The notes under the pieces: generated by a model
What the model was told of the DNA's origin: nothing
What the model saw: the letters and a program-made list of their open reading frames with translations, nothing else
Databases searched by the model: none
Translations under genes and position numbers: made by a program
In this document: positions 1 to 9,326 of the stretch, piece after piece
How positions within the stretch are numbered: position 1 is the stretch's first letter
Layout: each line of letters opens with the position of its first letter
Assembly: GCF_000582785.1 (NCBI RefSeq)
Contig: NZ_HG931173.1
Span: 495,282-559,281 of the forward strand
Direction: 5' to 3'
DNA length: 64,000 nucleotides
DNA from: Candidatus Blastococcus massiliensis AP3
Lineage (GTDB): Bacteria > Actinomycetota > Actinomycetes > Mycobacteriales > Geodermatophilaceae

Positions 1-198
1 GGGGCCAACGGGGTGGTGTGTGTTTCCTGGCAGCAGGTCTCGGTGGGCAAGCACCATGCCGGCGCGCGCTGTGACGTCCAGGTCGGGGAGGAACTGCTGC
101 AGTTCTGGATCGGCAACGAACTCTGCAAGTCCGTGGCTCGCACCAGTCGAGGGGAGGTCCGCAAGAAGCGGGCATCAGTCCCGCACCAGACGACCTGA
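1..198 (+). CDS. IS481-type transposase, C-terminal part (cut by window start)
   Basis: The frame is open from base 1 to the TGA at 196-198. The peptide contains NGVVCVSWQQVSVGKHHAG, then LLQFWIGNEL, then VARTSRGEVRKK, which is the typical tail downstream of the DDE integrase core in actinobacterial IS481-family transposases. Only about 65 residues are visible. Whether the gene is intact further left cannot be seen, and no terminal inverted repeat was recognised after the stop. It marks insertion-sequence activity just left of the lipoprotein cluster. Confidence 0.75.
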   Translation, partial: GANGVVCVSWQQVSVGKHHAGARCDVQVGEELLQFWIGNELCKSVARTSRGEVRKKRASVPHQTT

Positions 199-261
199 GC
201 GTCAAGGATCAGCCGAAGACGATCCGTCAACCATCAGCCGACGCTGGACAGCCCCACCGAC

Positions 262-1416
262 TCACCGCGAGCCGATGTAGCACTGCGCTTCCGACCACGT
301 CTCCTGCTTCTGGACGCAGCCCGTGATGACGGTGGCGCTCGCGTCGAAGGTCAGGTGGATGCCCGGGCCGTAGTGCTGCACGAAGAGGTCGGCCGGCACC
401 TCGAGGACCTCTGAGCTCATCGGTCCGTCGGGTCCGGCGAACCATCGGCGGATCACCCCGGCGCTCTCCAGGACGAACAGCTGCTCCGCCGACCCGTAGG
501 CGATCGGCTCCGGGGCCGTCGCCAGGTCGGGGTACCGCAGGTAGGGCCCCCTCTCCACCCAGCCGGAGGCAGCCGACCACACCGGACCGGGAGCGGTTCC
601 TCCGCCCGCGTGGACGCCACCACCCCTGCACGTCCACCCGTAGAGCTCGTCATAGGTCAGGCCTCGACCGGCGTCCGGCACCGGCGCCCACGCGCCGTCG
701 ACCAGTCGCCGGATCTCGACGTCGTACACCGGGCCGGGACCCTCCGCGGGGATGAACAGTTCGCCTGCGAAGTAGTCCTCGTCGACCACCACGAGGGTGT
801 AGAGCCCGTCCGCCAGGGCGCACACCTGGCCGCCCGGCTCAGCCGCTTCGGCGACCGTGGTTCCTCCGGTCGTGATGTCGTAGCCGATCAGCTGCCCAGC
901 GTTGCGGACCCAGACGACGTCGTCCTGGACGCCGATCAGCTCGACCCCGGGGCCTTCGCCGCCGCTGACCAGACCGCCGAACTCGCGCGCGAACTGCCCC
1001 TCGGCGAACGTCGCTCCCCCGCGGTCCACCACGGAGACCTCGACTGCGGTCTCCTCGCAGTCCTCCGCAGCACAGGCGCGGCGCGTGACGACGACGCCGC
1101 CGCGGTAGGGCGCCAGCTCGAAGCTCTGACCGGGCAGGCGGACGACGTCTGTGGAAGCACCCGTGTGGTCGATCCGCGACAGCGCCGCGCCGGATCCATC
1201 CGGCGTCAGCACCCATGCCTGCCCGTCCCCCGCGACCAGCCCGATCAGCGACTCGACGTCGAAGGTCGACGTGAACTCGTTCGGCGCTTCGGCGACAGCC
1301 CGTTTTTCCCCGCCGCGCTCGTCTGCGGGGCTCCCACTCCCGGTGCACCCGGCGACCAGAGCGACCACGAGGGCGCCCGTTCCGAGCGCGAGCCGGCCGG
1401 CCCCACGCCGAGTCAT
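262..1416 (-). CDS. secreted lipoprotein of unknown function (paralog A)
   Basis: 384 aa. The N-terminus is a basic stretch, a hydrophobic core and the lipobox LVAGC, so it should be a lipidated extracytoplasmic protein. The remainder is acidic, with repeated short beta-like segments such as GQAWVLTPDGSGAALSRID, suggesting a beta-propeller-like or repeat fold; that is an inference. It is a clear tandem paralog of the next gene: both end with GVI-R-FAGP-GPMS, then L-VPAD, then a GC near the terminus, and both carry CEET about a third of the way in. It follows its paralog by only 10 bases, so the two are probably co-transcribed. No catalytic motif was recognised. Confidence 0.85.
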   Translation of the reverse strand: MTRRGAGRLALGTGALVVALVAGCTGSGSPADERGGEKRAVAEAPNEFTSTFDVESLIGLVAGDGQAWVLTPDGSGAALSRIDHTGASTDVVRLPGQSFELAPYRGGVVVTRRACAAEDCEETAVEVSVVDRGGATFAEGQFAREFGGLVSGGEGPGVELIGVQDDVVWVRNAGQLIGYDITTGGTTVAEAAEPGGQVCALADGLYTLVVVDEDYFAGELFIPAEGPGPVYDVEIRRLVDGAWAPVPDAGRGLTYDELYGWTCRGGGVHAGGGTAPGPVWSAASGWVERGPYLRYPDLATAPEPIAYGSAEQLFVLESAGVIRRWFAGPDGPMSSEVLEVPADLFVQHYGPGIHLTFDASATVITGCVQKQETWSEAQCYIGSR

Positions 1417-1426
1417 CGCACCGCGC

Positions 1427-2581
1427 TCACTGCGAGTTGATGGAGCACGAGGCCGGCGGCGGGGGCCATGAATCGCCGAACTTCAGGATGCATCCGACGA
1501 GGACGGTCGAACTCCTGTCGACCACCAGCCGCGGAACCGGTTCGAACTCCTGGAAGAAGATGTCGGCCGGTACGTCCAGGGTGTCCACGCTCATCGGCCC
1601 CTCGGGTCCGGCGAACACCCGGCCGATCACTCCGGGGTTCTGGAGGACGAACCGTTGGTTCCCCTGGCCCTCGGCCACTGCCTCGGGTGCCACCGCGACA
1701 TCCGGGGGCGCCGTGTAGGGCTGCGCGTCCTCCCAGCCGGAGGCCGGCGACCACGCAGGGCTCGCGGTGTCGGGCTCACCGGTGCGCAGGGCGTCGCCGA
1801 CGCATTCGCTGTTCAGGAACTGCAGCAAGGGGAAGGTTCGCTGCGTGTCGGGGACCGGGGTCCACTCGTCGTCGACCATGCGACGGATGGCGGTCTCGAA
1901 CGAAGCGTCTGCCTCCAGGTTGTTGAGGTCCTGGTCAGCGGGCGGCGGCCAGTCGGGCGACACGAGGGTGTAGAGGCCGTCGGACAGGAGACACACGACC
2001 CCCATCGGACGCTCCGCCTGGCCGGCTGTCCGCCCGGCCTCCGGGTCGTAGCCGATCAGCCCCTCGGCTGACGTATCCATCCAGATGACTCCGTCGAGGA
2101 CGCCGATCAACGTGACCGAGTCGACCGTCCCTGACTCGTTGTCGGGAGGGCCTGGTTCGCGCGTGATCTCCTCCTCGGCGACAGTCGATCCGTCGCCGTC
2201 CAGGACGAGGACCTCGGTGACCGTCTCCTCGCACTCATCGCCGTCGCAGGCGACATGCGCGACGACGACACCGTCGCCGTAGGCCGCGATGTCGTGCGAC
2301 TGTCCGGTCAGGCTGACGAGCTCGGTCACCTCGCCGGTGTGATCGACCCGGGACAGCGCCGCACCGTCCTCGTCCTCGTTACCGGTCAGGACCCACGCCT
2401 GCCCCTCGCCCGCGACCAGCTCCATCGGCAGCTCGACCTCGAAGGTCGCGTCGAAGTCCGGGGGCGCGCTGGGGCGGGCCTCGTCCTCCGCGGCGTTCCC
2501 GTCCCCACCGCACGCCGTCACCAGGGCGAGCACACAGGCAGAGAACCCCAGCGTGAGCAGGCGCGTACCTCGACGGGACAT
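1427..2581 (-). CDS. secreted lipoprotein of unknown function (paralog B)
   Basis: 384 aa from ATG at 2581. This start is chosen over the longer open frame to 2656 because GGAGGT (2585-2590 on the minus strand) lies just upstream, and because MSRRGTRLL opens a normal signal peptide ending in the lipobox LVTACG. It has the same architecture as paralog A: an acidic mature domain, GQAWVLTGNEDEDGAALSRV, CEET, and a C-terminal FAGPEGPMS segment. Pairwise similarity extends over nearly the whole mature protein, so the pair arose by tandem duplication. The substrate or binding partner is unknown; lipidation implies the outer face of the membrane. Confidence 0.85.
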   Translation of the reverse strand: MSRRGTRLLTLGFSACVLALVTACGGDGNAAEDEARPSAPPDFDATFEVELPMELVAGEGQAWVLTGNEDEDGAALSRVDHTGEVTELVSLTGQSHDIAAYGDGVVVAHVACDGDECEETVTEVLVLDGDGSTVAEEEITREPGPPDNESGTVDSVTLIGVLDGVIWMDTSAEGLIGYDPEAGRTAGQAERPMGVVCLLSDGLYTLVSPDWPPPADQDLNNLEADASFETAIRRMVDDEWTPVPDTQRTFPLLQFLNSECVGDALRTGEPDTASPAWSPASGWEDAQPYTAPPDVAVAPEAVAEGQGNQRFVLQNPGVIGRVFAGPEGPMSVDTLDVPADIFFQEFEPVPRLVVDRSSTVLVGCILKFGDSWPPPPASCSINSQ

Positions 2582-2740
2582 CGGACCTCCGCAGTCGCCG
2601 GGCACCAGTTCTACCGCGCCGCCCCACCGGAACGCCTGGACGATGCAGAACCGCAACCGGGAAAGACCAGGCCAGGGCTGCGTTCAGGGCGCCGGAGCTC
2701 TCGGGAGGCGAGGAGAGCCGACTCGGGCGAAGCTGCAGTC

Positions 2741-2869
2741 ATGATGACCACGCCTGAGAACGACACCCCGCAGCCGCGCGACATCGCCCTGGAGATGGAG
2801 ACCCCGGAACAGGCCGCCGAGTTGGAGGAGCAGAGCGAGGCCGAGGGCGACGCAGAGGGTCGCTCCTAG
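2741..2869 (+). CDS. possible 42-aa acidic peptide
   Basis: ATG at 2741 (or 2744) opens a very acidic reading frame containing EMETPEQAAELEEQSEAEGD and ending at TAG 2867-2869. A purine-rich GAGGAGAG lies farther upstream than usual. It stands alone between the minus-strand lipoproteins. Composition bias without Arg/Pro runs argues for a real small protein, but no family was recognised and an accidental frame cannot be excluded. Confidence 0.35.
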   Translation: MMTTPENDTPQPRDIALEMETPEQAAELEEQSEAEGDAEGRS

Positions 2870-2883
2870 TCGGTCCGGTCTGG

Positions 2884-3309
2884 TCAGTCCGGCCGGGGGC
2901 CGTACTTCTCCTCCAGCGGTGCCCGCTCGGACTCCTGGCCGAAGCTGACCACGCGGCTGACACCGGCCAGCGGTTCCACCGGGTCGTTCACGTACACGGC
3001 GAACGAGGTCAGCGGATCGAGGTCGCTCTCCCAGATCAGTCGCGAGCCTTCCTCCGAGAGCGCCTGCGCGTCGGCGCCGGGCGCCACGGTGATCCGCGCG
3101 GTCACCGTCGACGGATTCGAGAACTCGTCGAGGTAGTCGACCTCCGCCTCGGCGACGTCCTCGCGCGCCGCGAGCGTCTCCTCGATCTCGGCGGCGATCT
3201 CCTCGTTCGACGGCCCAGGCCGGTCCGGCTCCTCGTCCGCGCAAGCCGTCACGAGCAGCAGCGTCGCCGACAGGACGACTCCGCTCAGCAGGCGCGGGGC
3301 CACGGGCAT
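2884..3309 (-). CDS. small secreted lipoprotein
   Basis: 141 aa. A signal peptide with lipobox LVTACA is followed by an acidic segment rich in Glu and Ala (EEIAAEIEETLAAREDVAEAEVDY pattern). The spacing of DVAEAEVDY and VTARITVAPGADAQAL resembles small ferredoxin-like beta-alpha-beta folds, but this is only an impression. It lies 6 bases downstream of the alpha/beta hydrolase stop, so it is probably the last gene of the transcript that begins with the WXG100-like gene. Function unknown. Confidence 0.8.
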   Translation of the reverse strand: MPVAPRLLSGVVLSATLLLVTACADEEPDRPGPSNEEIAAEIEETLAAREDVAEAEVDYLDEFSNPSTVTARITVAPGADAQALSEEGSRLIWESDLDPLTSFAVYVNDPVEPLAGVSRVVSFGQESERAPLEEKYGPRPD

Positions 3310-3315
3310 GGTCGC

Positions 3316-4713
3316 TCACTTCCGGCCGATCGCGTAGACGTGCGCCACCACGGTGACCTCCTCGCCCGGCCGGACCAGGAACGCGTCGGCACTCGCCCGG
3401 TACGCGGCGATCGAGGGGTCCTCGCTCTGGTCCACGGCCTGGGCGCCGATCCGGTAGGCGTCGCGGATGCTGTGGTTGCGTCCGACGTCCCCGTTCTGGA
3501 GGTCGAAGGTCACCGTGGTGACGTTGGCGTCGTCGTCGTTGTCGCGCCCGTCGAGGTGCGGGACGACGTCGGTCGCGTTCTCCAGGGCCAGCACCTGCAC
3601 CGAGTCGGGGATGCCCGCACGGGCCACCGGTGAGCCGGCCGTGACCACGTTGGTCACGTTGAAGTCGAAGTCGGCGGTGCCGGCGTCGTGCGCCGCCTGC
3701 GCGGCGACCATGCCGCCCTGGCTGTGGCCGACCAGCATCACCGGGTCGGTCGACGACGCCCCCGCCCGCCGCAGCGCCTCGGCGATCGCCGCCTGCCGGG
3801 TCGTCACGTCACCCCCGAGCACCCGCACGTTGGTGCCCAGATCGTTGGTGGCCGGGTTGACGCCGCCGCCGGGCATGGTCCAGTCCTGCGTGCCGGGGAT
3901 GTCGACGATGTAGGCCCTCGTGCCGTCGGCCCGGGTGAGCACCCGCACGCCGATCTGGTCCTCCCCCGCGGTCGCTCCCTTGCCGTTGCGCGCGTCGAGG
4001 CCCCGCATCAGGTCGGCGATCCCCCGCGGCGGGGCGACGACGTCGAGGTCCGTGTCGTCCGGGAGCGTGGTGACGACGGGGCTCCCGTCGGGCCAGAGCC
4101 GCCCCAGCCGGGCGGCCGCGGCGCGGACGTCGCTGCCGCCCAGCCACGGGAGCCCGGGCACCAGCGTGCCCACCAGGCCGGCGAGGCCGGGTGCGGCGTT
4201 GGCCGCGGCGTCGACCAACCCGGGGTGCTCGGTGAGCCAGCGCTCCGGGTCGTCCAGGAAGGTCGCGACCTCGAGGGTCGCACCCACCGGGTCGTGCGCG
4301 GCGGCGCCGAGGAGTCCCAGCAGCAGGGCCGGCACGGTGACCGGCGCGAGGTAACCCGCCGCCCAGTGCAGCCCGTCTGCCAGTTCGGCCAGGGCTGCGT
4401 CGGCGGCCTCGTACGCGGCGGCCGCGGCCTCCAGCGTGACGGCCCGGGCGGTGAAGGTCAGCGCCAGGACGGTCAGCCCGCGCGGTCCGTCGAGCGCCTC
4501 GAGCAGCGCCGCCTGGAAGCGCGCCGTGCCCACCGGGTCGAGCAGCGCCGAGGCCAGGACGTCCGGGTCGACCAGCACCCCGTGGCAGCTGACGCCGGTG
4601 GAGGCGAGCAGCTCGGCCAGGTCCGCACTGCTGCGGGCCAGCGTTCGCAGGTCGGCGAGCTCCGCCTCGATGCCTCCGGCGCCGCCGCTGACCGCGAGCT
4701 CAGGACTGCTCAT
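3316..4713 (-). CDS. alpha/beta hydrolase with WXG/EspG-linked N-terminal helical region
   Basis: 465 aa. The C-terminal half is an alpha/beta hydrolase. The nucleophile elbow GHSQGG is near residue 330, preceded by the strand VMLVG and followed by NVVTAGSPVA, where lipases of this type continue. A candidate Asp (VVPHLDGRDND) and His (DVGRNHSIRDAY) come later in the usual order. The N-terminal 230 residues are Ala/Leu-rich and helical, as in actinobacterial proteins that combine a WXG-like helical region with a PGAP1/lipase-like domain. It starts within the EspG-like gene (14-base overlap, GGAGGG ribosome site), so it is translationally coupled to that gene. Substrate unknown; a role with ESX-type export is inferred from context only. 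Confidence 0.85.
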   Translation of the reverse strand: MSSPELAVSGGAGGIEAELADLRTLARSSADLAELLASTGVSCHGVLVDPDVLASALLDPVGTARFQAALLEALDGPRGLTVLALTFTARAVTLEAAAAAYEAADAALAELADGLHWAAGYLAPVTVPALLLGLLGAAAHDPVGATLEVATFLDDPERWLTEHPGLVDAAANAAPGLAGLVGTLVPGLPWLGGSDVRAAAARLGRLWPDGSPVVTTLPDDTDLDVVAPPRGIADLMRGLDARNGKGATAGEDQIGVRVLTRADGTRAYIVDIPGTQDWTMPGGGVNPATNDLGTNVRVLGGDVTTRQAAIAEALRRAGASSTDPVMLVGHSQGGMVAAQAAHDAGTADFDFNVTNVVTAGSPVARAGIPDSVQVLALENATDVVPHLDGRDNDDDANVTTVTFDLQNGDVGRNHSIRDAYRIGAQAVDQSEDPSIAAYRASADAFLVRPGEEVTVVAHVYAIGRK

Positions 4714-5524
4714 CGGAGCCCTCCAGCAGCGCGGCGAGGGTGGGCGCCAGCCAGGTGCCGAGGTCGGCGGGTTCCACGGGCACCAGGTCGACCATCCGCT
4801 GCGGCGAGCCGTCCGGGCGCGGCCGCAGTCCGACCCAGCCCGCGTCGGTCGCGAGCCAGGAGACCTGCCCCGCCCCCACCTGCTCCCCCGTGCGCCCGAG
4901 GACCAGGCAGGTCAGCGAGCCGGCCGTCCGCCGCTCCAGGTCCTGGACCAGCGCCAGGTCGTCGGCGTCGGCCGCGCGGTGCGCGTCCGGCTCGTCGGCG
5001 AGCACCACCCACGGAACGCGCCCCGCCGGTGGCCGGGATCCGGCGGACTCCTCCCCCGCGCCGGTGACCGAGGCGGCGTCGGGCACCGCCCGGGCCAGCT
5101 CCTCGCCCAGCCGCACCGCCGGAGCCACGGACAGCTCGACGCCGCCGTCGACAGCCGTCAGCACGCTGACCACGACACCGGAGCCCACGGCGATCCACGT
5201 TCGCCGGGCACCGCCACGCCCGTCCACGTCCAGTCGCACGGTCACCGCCGGCCGACGCAGCACCACCAGCTGCGCGGCCACCGCCGGCACCGGCTCCGCG
5301 TCCGGGGTGATCACTCCACGCTCGACCAGTGCGGCCACCGCGGCCCCCGCGTCCACCCGCTCGATCTCCGCCGGCCCGAAGCCGGGGGGCGCGTCGGGCA
5401 GGCGCCCGTCGGCCAGCACCGTCCACTCCGCGGCGCTCAGGACCAACCGCCGGGCAGGCCGCGCCTCCGTCGACGGGCGTCCGACGCGCAGGGACGGCAG
5501 CGGGCCTCCGGTCGGTGCGCTCAC
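4700..5524 (-). CDS. EspG-like ESX secretion-associated protein
   Basis: 274 aa from GTG 5524. That GTG overlaps the stop of the preceding gene as GTGA and has GGAGGGG 7 bases upstream, so the longer frame to 5656 is rejected. The opening LVLSAAEWTVLADG and a two-fold arrangement of beta strands around residues 70-130 (VRLDVDGRGG, IAVGSGVVVSVL) match the EspG family. EspG proteins act as cytosolic chaperones for PE/PPE-type substrates of type VII secretion in mycobacteria. There are no EccA-E core genes in the window, so this is an orphan accessory set, and the real client may be the WXG100-like neighbour. Confidence 0.75.
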   Translation of the reverse strand: MSAPTGGPLPSLRVGRPSTEARPARRLVLSAAEWTVLADGRLPDAPPGFGPAEIERVDAGAAVAALVERGVITPDAEPVPAVAAQLVVLRRPAVTVRLDVDGRGGARRTWIAVGSGVVVSVLTAVDGGVELSVAPAVRLGEELARAVPDAASVTGAGEESAGSRPPAGRVPWVVLADEPDAHRAADADDLALVQDLERRTAGSLTCLVLGRTGEQVGAGQVSWLATDAGWVGLRPRPDGSPQRMVDLVPVEPADLGTWLAPTLAALLEGSDEQS

Positions 5525-5943
5525 CACAGCCCCCTCCTGCTCAGCTGCCCGGCGAGCCCGCGCCAGGCGTCCGCGCCGGCCTCCGGCAGCGCGCCGAGCA
5601 GGTCGCCGACGTCCTCGAGCTCCTCTCCACCGCGCTGGACCTGCTCGGAGAGCCATCCACGGACGGCCTGCTCGGCGCGGGCGACCGCGGCGAGCCGCTC
5701 GCGCACATCGTCGGCGTGCCGGCGCAGCAGGTCCGCGGCCGCCTCCAGCTGGTCCGCCGCGGCGTCGACCGTCGCGCAGTCGGCTGCCAGCTGCCGCCGG
5801 TAGGCGGACGCGGCATCGGAGACCCAGCGGGCGCGATGGGCCTGGGCGCGGTGCTCCTCACCGGCCGCGCGCACCTGCCGGGCGCGCTGGTCGAGCTCGG
5901 CGGCGAGCGCGTCCAGGGCAGCGGGATCGCCGTACAGCCCCAT
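5521..5943 (-). CDS. WXG100/ESX-like helical protein
   Basis: 140 aa from ATG 5943 with GGGAGGGAG upstream, in place of the longer frame to 5997. It is almost entirely helical and Ala/Arg/Glu-rich. A central WVS turn between two long helices (HRARWVSDAASAYRRQL) resembles the WXG hairpin of the ESAT-6 superfamily, but it is longer than the usual 100 aa and carries a C-terminal extension ending GLAGQLSRRG. It is first in a probable four-gene transcript with the EspG-like protein, the hydrolase and the small lipoprotein. It could instead be a non-secreted coiled-coil protein. Confidence 0.75.
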   Translation of the reverse strand: MGLYGDPAALDALAAELDQRARQVRAAGEEHRAQAHRARWVSDAASAYRRQLAADCATVDAAADQLEAAADLLRRHADDVRERLAAVARAEQAVRGWLSEQVQRGGEELEDVGDLLGALPEAGADAWRGLAGQLSRRGLW

Positions 5944-6101
5944 CGCCACTCCCTCCCGCTCGGACGCCGGGGAGCCTATGTGGATACGGCACGGCACGCG
6001 GTCGGATCACCGCCTGCCTGGGGACGGCCGGAGCCTGTCCACAGCGCACTCGTTCGCGCCCCGCACGCGTCCTGAGCACCTGGTTCGGGTAAGGGGCCCC
6101 C

Positions 6102-7322
<1,221 letters not shown>

Positions 7323-7406
7323 TCCGGCCGTGCCCCACGTCGCCTCGGGGGCGATTCCGATCCGCACACCGAGCGGCCTGCCCCGCGGCGTCGTAGCGTC
7401 CGGCTC

Positions 7407-8588
7407 GTGAGCGAGCCGAGCACCGACTTCTACGCCCTCGACGATCTCCTCGAGCCCGAGGAGATCGAGATCCGCGACCGGGTGCGGGCCTTCTGCGCCA
7501 CCGAGGTCACCCCGCACATCAACGAGTACTGGGACCGCGCCGAGTTCCCCTTCGAGATCGTGCCCAAGCTCGCCGGGCTCGGGATCGTCGGCGGGACGAT
7601 CGAGGGCTACGGCTGTCCGGGCATGAGCGCGGTGTCGGCCGGACTCGTGGCCGCCGAGCTCGCCCGCGCCGACGGCAGCGTCGGCACGTTCAACGGGGTG
7701 CACAGCTTCCTCGCGATGCAGTCCATCGCCCTGCTCGGCGACGAGGAACAGCGCGAGCGGTGGCTGCCGGCGATGGCGCGGCTGGAGACGATCGGGGCCT
7801 TCGGGCTCACCGAGCCCCAGCACGGCTCGGACGCCGTCGGCCTGGAGACCTCCGCGCGACGGGACGGCGACTCCTACGTGCTGAACGGTCAGAAGAAGTG
7901 GATCGGCAACGGGTCGATCGCCGATCACGTCATCATCTGGGCGCGCGGCGAGGACGGCGCCGTCGGCGGGTACGTCGTCGACAAGGGGACTCCCGGCTAC
8001 GAGGCGACGGTGATGACCGGCAAGACCGCGCTGCGGGCGGTCTGGCAGGCCGAGATCACGCTGACCGACGTCCGGGTGCCGGCGGAGAACAAGCTGGCCA
8101 ACTGCCACTCGTTCAAGGACGTCTCCCAGGTGCTCGACCGCACCCGCTACACCGTGGCGTGGCGGGCGCTCGGCCTGGCGACCGCCGTGTACGAACTGGC
8201 CCTCGCGCACGCGATGCAGCGCGTCCAGTTCGGCCAGCCGATCGCCGGCTTCCAGCTGGTGCAGGACAAGCTGGCCCGCATGCTGGCCGAGATCACCTCC
8301 ATGCAGCTCATGTGCTGGCGGCTGTCGCGGCTGGCCGACGCGGGCAGGATGACCGCCGCGATGGCCTCCCTGGCGAAGATGAACCACGCGGCCAAGGCCC
8401 GGGCGATCGTCGCCGACGCGCGCGACATCCTCGGCGGCGACGGAATCCTCATCGAGCACCACGTCGCCCGCCACCACGCCGACATGGAGGCCGTGTTCAC
8501 GTTCGAGGGAACCGATTCGGTGCAGGCGCTCATCGTCGGCCGGGAGATCACCGGCCTGTCGGCGATCAGCGGCCGGAAGCCGAGCTGA
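7407..8588 (+). CDS. acyl-CoA dehydrogenase, glutaryl-CoA dehydrogenase-like
   Basis: 393 aa from GTG 7407. FAD-dependent oxidation of an acyl-CoA, feeding electrons to ETF. Recognisable features are GAFGLTEPQHGSD (FAD/substrate segment), NGQKKWIGNG, the ARQFGQPI-equivalent RVQFGQPIAGFQLVQ, and the C-terminal TFEGTDSVQALIVGREITG. The Glu of FEGT (about residue 367) occupies the catalytic-base position of glutaryl-CoA dehydrogenases and close relatives. The Arg that binds the glutaryl carboxylate was not verified, so decarboxylating activity is uncertain. It stands alone between the kinase and a minus-strand gene, without the usual lysine-degradation partners. Confidence 0.9.
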   Translation: MSEPSTDFYALDDLLEPEEIEIRDRVRAFCATEVTPHINEYWDRAEFPFEIVPKLAGLGIVGGTIEGYGCPGMSAVSAGLVAAELARADGSVGTFNGVHSFLAMQSIALLGDEEQRERWLPAMARLETIGAFGLTEPQHGSDAVGLETSARRDGDSYVLNGQKKWIGNGSIADHVIIWARGEDGAVGGYVVDKGTPGYEATVMTGKTALRAVWQAEITLTDVRVPAENKLANCHSFKDVSQVLDRTRYTVAWRALGLATAVYELALAHAMQRVQFGQPIAGFQLVQDKLARMLAEITSMQLMCWRLSRLADAGRMTAAMASLAKMNHAAKARAIVADARDILGGDGILIEHHVARHHADMEAVFTFEGTDSVQALIVGREITGLSAISGRKPS

Positions 8589-8603
8589 TCGGCGACGCCT
8601 GCG

Positions 8604-8888
8604 TCAGCGGGCGGAGGTGAGGGTCCTGCCGACGGCGGTCAGCCGCGCACACGTGGGGCAGGCGGTGCGCCCGGCGCCCACCCGCTCCCAGCGCTGGGAT
8701 CCCCAGATCTGCACGATCGCCCCGCAGATGGCCAGTTCGATCTCCCCGTCGAGCTCGGCGGGTGCGCGGTGCGCCTCCACGGCGTGCCAGGGGTGCTGTT
8801 CCTCGGCCGGCTCCCCGCCGGACCAGCGGTCCGGGCGGGCGAAGCCGACGGCGTACGTGTCCACGAAACCTTGTGTGCCCGGCTTCAC
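8604..8888 (-). CDS. hypothetical protein with C-terminal Cys pair
   Basis: 94 aa with a GTG start; the exact start is uncertain. The C-terminal half has LAICGAIVQIWG and TACPTCARL, so three cysteines, of which CPTC could form a zinc ribbon with a missing partner. It ends 15 bases after the dehydrogenase stop on the other strand. Frame and composition look coding (few Arg/Pro runs). Function unknown; small actinobacterial proteins of this type are usually annotated as hypothetical. Confidence 0.55.
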   Translation of the reverse strand: MKPGTQGFVDTYAVGFARPDRWSGGEPAEEQHPWHAVEAHRAPAELDGEIELAICGAIVQIWGSQRWERVGAGRTACPTCARLTAVGRTLTSAR

Positions 8889-9016
8889 AACTGGTCAACC
8901 CCCGTACGAGGGCGAATTCGGCTCCGGTCCGTCCGCCCCGGCGCCAGGGCAGGATCGCGGGCGCGCAGTGGCACCGCCGCGCTACCGTCGGAGCGGCCGG
9001 CGAAGGGAGTGCGCAC

Positions 9017-9322
9017 GTGGATCCGCTGACACTGCTCGTCGGTGGCGCGCTGCTCGCCTCCGGTTTCGTCGCGGGCCGGCTCGGCCGCAGACGGCCTGCC
9101 CCGCCTCCCCCGGTGGCCCCGGTGTGCGGCTGCGGCCACCCGCTCAGCCAGCACGACCGCGACACGAACACCTGCTACGCCGAGCTCAAGCGCGACAGCT
9201 ACGACAAGCGCGGCCGCTGGGCCGGGCACAGCTGGGTGCCCTGCACGTGCCGCCAGTACGTCGGCCCTCGCCCGATCGACGAGGTCTTCGCACCTCGCCT
9301 GCTCCCGCCGTCGGCCGACTGA
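9017..9322 (+). CDS. small membrane protein with Cys/His-rich domain
   Basis: 101 aa from GTG 9017, with GAAGGGAG upstream; the longer frame from 8762 is Arg/Pro-rich and is rejected. Residues 3-20 form one membrane helix (LTLLVGGALLASGFVAG), followed by a Pro-rich linker. A cytoplasmic domain then has CGCGHPLSQHD, TCYAEL and PCTCRQYVG, that is, several Cys and His spaced as in a zinc-binding module. It is closely followed by the lipase-like gene (4-base gap), so the two are probably co-transcribed. No known function. Confidence 0.7.
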   Translation: MDPLTLLVGGALLASGFVAGRLGRRRPAPPPPVAPVCGCGHPLSQHDRDTNTCYAELKRDSYDKRGRWAGHSWVPCTCRQYVGPRPIDEVFAPRLLPPSAD

Positions 9323-9326
9323 CGCC

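Noticed and set aside
3688-5067. 459-residue plus-strand frame opposite the alpha/beta hydrolase and EspG-like genes
   Set aside because: Arg/Gly/Pro/Ala-rich composition without motifs; it mirrors real minus-strand genes with clear family features.
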